A stretch of 64,000 nt of DNA from Bolinopsis microptera (taxonomy: Eukaryota; Ctenophora; Tentaculata; Lobata; Bolinopsidae): assembly GCF_026151205.1 (NCBI RefSeq), contig NC_087077.1, forward strand, positions 18,507,975 through 18,571,974. The letters are read 5' to 3'. Every line of letters begins with the position of its first letter. Positions within the stretch are counted from its first letter, which is position 1. The notes beneath the pieces are model-generated. The model was not told the origin of the DNA. It saw nothing but the letters and a program-made list of their open reading frames with translations, and ran no database searches. The translations under genes were made by a program, and so were the position numbers. This document shows, piece after piece, positions 61,201 to 64,000 of this stretch.

Positions 61201-62518
61201 GAAAAAATGTATTTTTGCTTCCAGAATGTAATGAAACAAATTGTTCAACTGTTTATCCTCAAACTGTTCATCCTTCGTTCAACCCTCAATTAAAGTAAAT
61301 TATAAAAGTCCATGACTATAACAAATTACAAAGTAATAGTACTAGTTACTACACATATTGCAATTAACTAACTGTTTCATAGCTCAGCTTCATGACGAGC
61401 TGCTTAGTTTCCCCTGGATCATACGAGATCTGTAGAGCCACCTTCTTCCCCCCAGTATCTGCATACCTACCCCACACTTAAAGAAGTGATATTTTTGACA
61501 AATTAAATCCTCAGTTTTGCTTATTTTACAATTTATGTTATGAACTCTTTAAGATTTCTGTAACTTGCGAATTTATTAAAGATCTTACCGGATAGCACAT
61601 CTCCAGGATTCAATGCCAAGTCAAGTTGTATAGTCTCTTTAAGTGTGACAGGGATATGGAATGGAATGCCGCATCCTGTTGACATGAACTCTGGCTTGTT
61701 TACAGGTGCCCATCGTAACCCTGAGTTATCAGTTTATTAATTTATTAATTATTTTCTCGATAACAGGTGTCACAGTAACAAATACTAAAGGTTTATAGCC
61801 CACTGATGCAATCACCATTTATCACAAAATACGAAATATTATAATTGGTCATCGCCAGTTTGCTATACAAATATTGATGAGCATTCACAATTACTTAGTA
61901 ACTTAGTAACCCAATTACTTAGTAACTTAGTAACTTAGTTATAATACCTCTTCCTCTGACGGTTAAAGGACTACGACAGTATATTGTTTCCTCATCCTCC
62001 ACATTGTTCAAACGTGTCCAGATCCACTTGGCATTTTTGGAGATTCTAGTAGTATTGTTATCTTCAAGTCCTCCTTCCCAACCATTTGTATCATCCCATT
62101 GAGGGTTTCCATTATTTTCCATGATGTTCGACTTTGAGCATTTCCAAGATTCGTCAGTCACTAGAATTAGGTTTGTATCTTCGTCCTCGAGTGAAGCTAA
62201 GATGCCAAACCTTTGATTCTTAACCACACATTTAATGTCTATTCGTTGGAAACACTCGGATATTATGACTTGTTTCTCTTTATTCGGCTCTCCTATATCG
62301 TGCAGCTTGGTAATTCCATCAACCAACAGTGTTATTGTGTCCCCACATGTTACCCTCAAGATGTAGTGGTCATATACACCTGAAATTGTATAAGATGAGA
62401 TGGCACACTTTTATAATGCTATTTTCAACTTTATCTGAGAGTCATAAATCGAATGAATAAGAGTTTACAAACCTCTGAAGACAAGTGATAGAGCAACAAG
62501 AAGGAAAATCCTCGTCAT
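42845..62518 (-). CDS. Adhesion (family B2) GPCR with lectin-rich ectodomain, 29 exons, about 1809 residues
   Basis: Exons in coding order: 62473-62518, 61948-62379, 61589-61720, 61373-61476, 61007-61153, 60743-60881, 60021-60537, 59301-59424, 58930-59098, 58507-58817, 58177-58338, 57855-58004, 57573-57672, 57042-57335, 56475-56630, 56002-56222, 55706-55870, 55386-55604, 55093-55218, 48962-49144, 48231-48346, 47551-47671, 47333-47446, 46954-47113, 46321-46493, 46013-46138, 45733-45846, 45425-45579, 42845-43298. Every junction keeps phase and the total is 5430 nt including the stop. The ectodomain (1-1299) runs from a signal peptide through adhesive modules to HormR and GAIN/GPS; the seven helices occupy about 1310-1580. 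It is predicted to be a plasma-membrane receptor binding carbohydrate or matrix ligands, with GAIN-tethered activation as in the family. Two introns use GC donors (after 57855 and 55386). The least certain joint is 55093 to 49144, across the 72-bp array. The ligand is unknown. Confidence 0.88.
43501..45054. repeat. 14-bp minisatellite, 111 copies, in the last adhesion GPCR intron
   Basis: The unit is CTACTG(A/G)CTACAGT repeated with almost no indels; 1554 bp divide exactly by 14. The only common variant is A or G at position 7, arranged in blocks with a long G-type block at about 44726-44920. No open frame is conserved. Confidence 0.95.
45425..48346 (-). other. Adhesion GPCR residues 1300-1659: seven-helix region and start of tail
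   Basis: One exon per helix or so. TM1 is LGYFMFAVNLIFLSLTFG, TM2 is LNIIFALILGNVGFNIL, and TM3 starts at Cys1388 and has VQYFFLSAMFWMS. TM4 is LCWGGSALCPLAIYLAAW, with the usual W-G-x-P changed to W-G-G-S. ECL2 has ENCW, TM5 is VPTWLILLFNIFCFILV, TM6 is GLPWVIAAFTF and TM7 is AAQYLFIIIVGLQGPLFF, close to the YLF.i.n.LQG.f signature. Exon 46954-47113 must use the donor at 46953-46952 to keep phase with 46493. Confidence 0.85.
47822..48228. repeat. 20-bp tandem array against the TM1 exon splice donor
   Basis: About 20 copies of AGTAACCATTAGTAACCACT (a 10-bp half-unit with T/C alternation). The array fills most of the intron between TM1 and TM2. Its last half-unit runs directly into the donor (GTAAGTTACTAGT on the coding strand), so the repeat starts within a few bases of the exon. 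Confidence 0.95.
48962..55870 (-). other. Adhesion GPCR residues 1069-1299: GAIN domain and atypical GPS
   Basis: The exons at 55706, 55386 and 55093 encode the helical subdomain (NEKATEFANLLQDILKSG) and the first beta strands (ENIAIVALRP, ESHSVQ, AIISIN). The GPS exon (48962-49144) reads CMYLDPDTGHWETRGV, then HTCVSDHATSFAIIL. Relative to the family pattern C..W...GC...C.C.HLTSF, Cys2 is Val1275 and Cys4 is Ser1289, while Cys1 (1260), Trp1270 and Cys3 (1287) remain. The cleavage tripeptide HL-T is HA-T (1291-1293). Autoproteolysis may persist because His and Thr are retained, but this is not certain. Confidence 0.8.
49374..55004. repeat. 72-bp satellite, about 78 copies, in the GAIN-GPS intron
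   Basis: The unit contains TCTCAGAGTCCTGCTTAACA and CTGAAAGAAATTCAGTCATC and is highly uniform. Variants are CATTAAA/CATCAAA, TTTCGG/TTTCCG and ATTTG/ATTCG. Because 72 is divisible by 3, runs of CATCAAA units give false open frames (52460-52978, 53540-53770, 54548-54778). Five consecutive units from about 53548 recur in the same variant order 1008 bp (14 units) later. Confidence 0.95.
56002..57672 (-). other. Adhesion GPCR residues 812-1068: unassigned/Ig-like domain, GCC2/3-like module and hormone-receptor motif
   Basis: Exon 57573-57672 is a short linker ending in Cys. Exon 57042-57335 starts GDNLSLTCGN and contains a second Cys pair, which could be an Ig-like fold or an unassigned beta domain. 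Exon 56475-56630 gives CPPGTKQ...CVACDGIRRYQP...CWIC...TTCK, a GCC2/GCC3-type cysteine-rich module. Exon 56002-56222 gives NCEKETALSRY, AYSWGSVDCAQGGKVYRYC, GGRWSDKIHERC. That matches the HormR motif, including the W, the R.C and the final W/C, which precedes GAIN in many adhesion GPCRs. Confidence 0.7.
57855..58817 (-). other. Adhesion GPCR residues 604-811: pentraxin/LamG-like domain
   Basis: Three exons (58507-58817, 58177-58338, 57855-58004) spell LTFCAYVYADKYS, then TDKWMHICITL with a following NDGKL, then FKGAVKDVYFFKTQLSGEQM. This is the concanavalin-like order of pentraxins: the LT.C.W.r start, the W.h.c..w...G strand pair and the G.v.dv..f...L terminal strand. The last exon ends at a GC donor. 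Confidence 0.7.
58930..60537 (-). other. Adhesion GPCR residues 334-604: second jelly-roll-like module and F5/8C (fucolectin-like) domain
   Basis: Exon 60021-60537 carries the second copy of the N-terminal module. It ends in SSRNDVNKARFALDND, followed across the junction by QCSHAG...PPWWMVTLPYMALINKVVV (exon 59301-59424) and KKLVLCQVKVYG (exon 58930-59098). This A.D.D...CSH...PWW.V.L..I..V order with a terminal L.LC.V.V.G strand is typical of fucolectin/F5/8 type C domains, which bind sugars or phospholipids on cell surfaces. The usual Asp after WW.V is a Thr. Confidence 0.75.
60743..62379 (-). other. Adhesion GPCR residues 16-334: jelly-roll-like module 1 and possible galectin-like module
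   Basis: Exon 61948-62379 has ILRVTCGDTITLLVDG, a central FGILASL, VTDESWKCS and NAKWIWT...TIYCR. This matches the later module at 60021-60537 (VMCDDITTIFVDG, YGIMAGV, VTDTSWKCT, NAKIIWT...VFCR), so the module is duplicated within the protein. Exons 61589-61720 to 60743-60881 encode a beta-rich segment. LNPGDVLSVWGRYADTGG and a later ITIRGFPKTGREVKSVVLEV recall the galectin pattern (pG..l.v.G, then l.i.Gdv). The canonical sugar-binding H-N-R and W-E residues are not evident, so galectin-like is a guess at fold, not activity. Confidence 0.5.
62473..62518 (-). other. Signal-peptide exon of the adhesion GPCR
   Basis: Encodes MTRIFLLVALSLVFR and one base of a Gly codon, a short positively charged start followed by a hydrophobic core. 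The ATG at 62518 is the natural start. The donor GTTTGT follows and the next exon continues in phase. Confidence 0.8.
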
Positions 62519-62690
62519 CGTTATTTCCTTCAATTGTTACATCGTTATCTGTCCCATCACATGAATAGCATAGCAAAGTAAGACTGCACGACAATGTTAA
62601 GTTTACTAGTTATACGTTTCTAAAATAAACCTTATTAAATATAATATATAATATAATATATCAAATAAAGGGAAATTGGTAGATCACCGA
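62519..62690. promoter_or_regulatory. Presumed 5' region of the adhesion GPCR
   Basis: AT-rich stretch between the start codon at 62518 and the palindromic repeat block. A TATAATATA-like run lies at about 62640-62660. The transcription start is not visible from sequence; this is a placement by position only. Confidence 0.3.
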
Positions 62691-63475
62691 CCGGCTATAA
62701 GCCGGTTATAAGCCGGCTATAAACCGGCTTATAGCCGGCTACAATTTTTATAGCTGGCTATAAGCCGGCTTATAGCCGGTTAGTAGCCGCTTACATTCGT
62801 TGTTGAGCGACGGCTATTAGCCGGTTATAAGCCGGCTATTAGCCGTTTAGGTATCGGCTATAAGAAATTCAGTGAAAACGGCTATTAGCCGGTTATAAGC
62901 CGGCTATTAGCCGTTTAGGTATCGAAAGTGGTTACAAGCCGGCTATAAGCCGGCTATAAGCCGGTTATAAGATATTAACTCAACTTCATCGTACTGAACG
63001 ATAGTCAGGAGCCGGCTATAAGAAATTCAGCGAAAACGGCTATTAGCCGGTTATAAGCCGGCTATTAGCCGTTTAGGTATCGAAAGTGGTTATAAGCCGG
63101 CTATAAGCCGGCTATAAGATATTAACTTAACTTCATCGTACTGAACTGAGTTAATATCTTATATTTATAACCGGCTTATAGCCGGCTTATAACCACTTTC
63201 GATACCTAAACGGCTAATAGCCGGCTTATAACCGGCTAATAGCCGTTTTCACTGAATTTCTTATAGCCGGCTCCTGACTATCGTTCAGTACGATGTAGTT
63301 GAGTTAATATCTTATAACCGGCTTATAACCACTTTTAATACCAAAACGGCTAATAGCAGGCTTATAACCGGCTAATAGCCGTCGCTCAACAACAAATGGG
63401 GAAATTGGTAGATCACCGACCGGCTATAAGCCGGTTATAAGCCGGCTATAAACCGGCTTATAGCCGGCTACAATT
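62691..63475. repeat. GCCGGCTATA palindromic repeat block upstream of the adhesion GPCR
   Basis: Dozens of 10-bp motifs of the GCCGGCTATA / TATAGCCGGC / CGGTTATAAG type are arranged so that about 62799-63130 pairs with about 63135-63392 as a long palindrome. CCGACCGGCTATAAGCCGGT and the next 40 bases at 62691-62750 recur in direct orientation at 63418-63475. No open frame. It may be a MITE cluster or hairpin satellite. Confidence 0.85.
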
Positions 63476-64000
63476 TATATATAGCTAACGTCTAACATTA
63501 TAACTGACGTCTAACATTTCAAATAAAACACATGAAATAGTTGAAAGATCTTTGCACAAGCTAAATGTCTTTCCAAAACTGGTCGGTTTTGACTTTGGAC
63601 AGAGGGCGAGGAACGCATCTAAGAAAATATATGATAAGCTCTACCCATTTGACAAAAGACTTGCAGTCTGTACACAGACTACGTGCGTAGGACACGAGGG
63701 CGTAGAACACGAGGGCGTAGGACACGAGGGCGAAAGTTTCCTAAAAGGTTGGACACGAGGGCGAAGGACACTAAGTACCTACTGTTTTAAAGACGAAGAC
63801 TCTAGGTATTTCCACAGCTATGTTTTGGCTCTGGGCAGAGGGTGGGAGACAAAATATCTAAATATGCTAAACTAATGGTAGAGCTATTAACATGAGATAA
63901 ACTTCTACGCGCAACTCACTGTGTATAAGTAAAGCCAAAAACAGAAGTACTTGGCAACGCAGAGGGAACGATCTATCCTCTCGTGGGCTTACTTGGCCCA
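63476..64000. other. Unassigned end of window with 15-bp repeats and a LINE-end-like sequence
   Basis: A 107-codon plus-strand frame (63552-63875) includes three or four copies of a GGACACGAGGGCGTA unit and has no known domain. The last bases, TATCCTCTCGTGGGC...TTGGCCCA, resemble the reverse complement of the LINE 3' end near 10985-11010, suggesting another copy begins here in the opposite orientation. Confidence 0.4.

Overview
The window is animal nuclear DNA. The evidence is intron-rich genes with GT-AG and GC-AG introns whose phases match across every junction, an adhesion-type and a rhodopsin-type GPCR, a Na+/K+-ATPase beta-subunit fragment, a D-2-hydroxyglutarate dehydrogenase fragment, several kinds of metazoan transposon relics and a great deal of tandem and inverted repeat DNA. 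The AT-rich base composition, short introns, single-exon receptor with a degenerate NPxxY motif and lectin-rich adhesion receptor suit an aquatic invertebrate, possibly a cnidarian or another early-branching lineage. No species can be assigned from the sequence alone. Parts of the assembly (about 22.8-36 kb) carry many small indels and look like lower-quality or decayed sequence.

Layout: 1-10.4 kb holds mostly mobile-element debris. It contains a mariner-type element with unusually long inverted repeats, a MITE with a 9-bp target duplication, a Polinton/DNA-virus-type polymerase N-region relic, a LINE reverse-transcriptase fragment and a tRNA-like SINE. It also holds three minus-strand exons of a Na+/K+-ATPase beta subunit. 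From 10.45 to about 27.3 kb a roughly 4.4-kb unit (LINE 3' fragment, spacer, single-exon rhodopsin-like GPCR) is repeated three times in tandem. Copies 1 and 2 have intact receptors and copy 3 is broken. Copy 1 is enlarged by a 3.49-kb foldback element whose empty site survives in copies 2 and 3. From 27.6 to 34.3 kb there is a second, older foldback structure with a CCCTGA telomere-like array in its loop, followed by a decayed satellite of about 34 bp. From 34.3 to 42.2 kb there is a truncated fourth piece of the GPCR unit, a degenerate LINE (endonuclease plus RT, minus strand) and four consecutive plus-strand exons of D-2-hydroxyglutarate dehydrogenase.

The main gene is on the minus strand from 62518 down to 42845. 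It is a 29-exon adhesion GPCR of about 1809 residues that I could assemble with no phase conflict. Order: signal peptide, jelly-roll-like module, possible galectin-like module, second jelly-roll-like module, F5/8C (fucolectin-like) domain, pentraxin/LamG-like domain, an Ig-like or unassigned domain, a cysteine-rich GCC2/3-like module, hormone-receptor motif, GAIN domain with a GPS that lacks one whole disulfide pair, seven membrane helices and an acidic tail. Three of its introns hold large tandem arrays: 72 bp x about 78, 14 bp x 111 and 20 bp x about 20. A GCCGGCTATA-type palindrome lies just upstream of its first exon.
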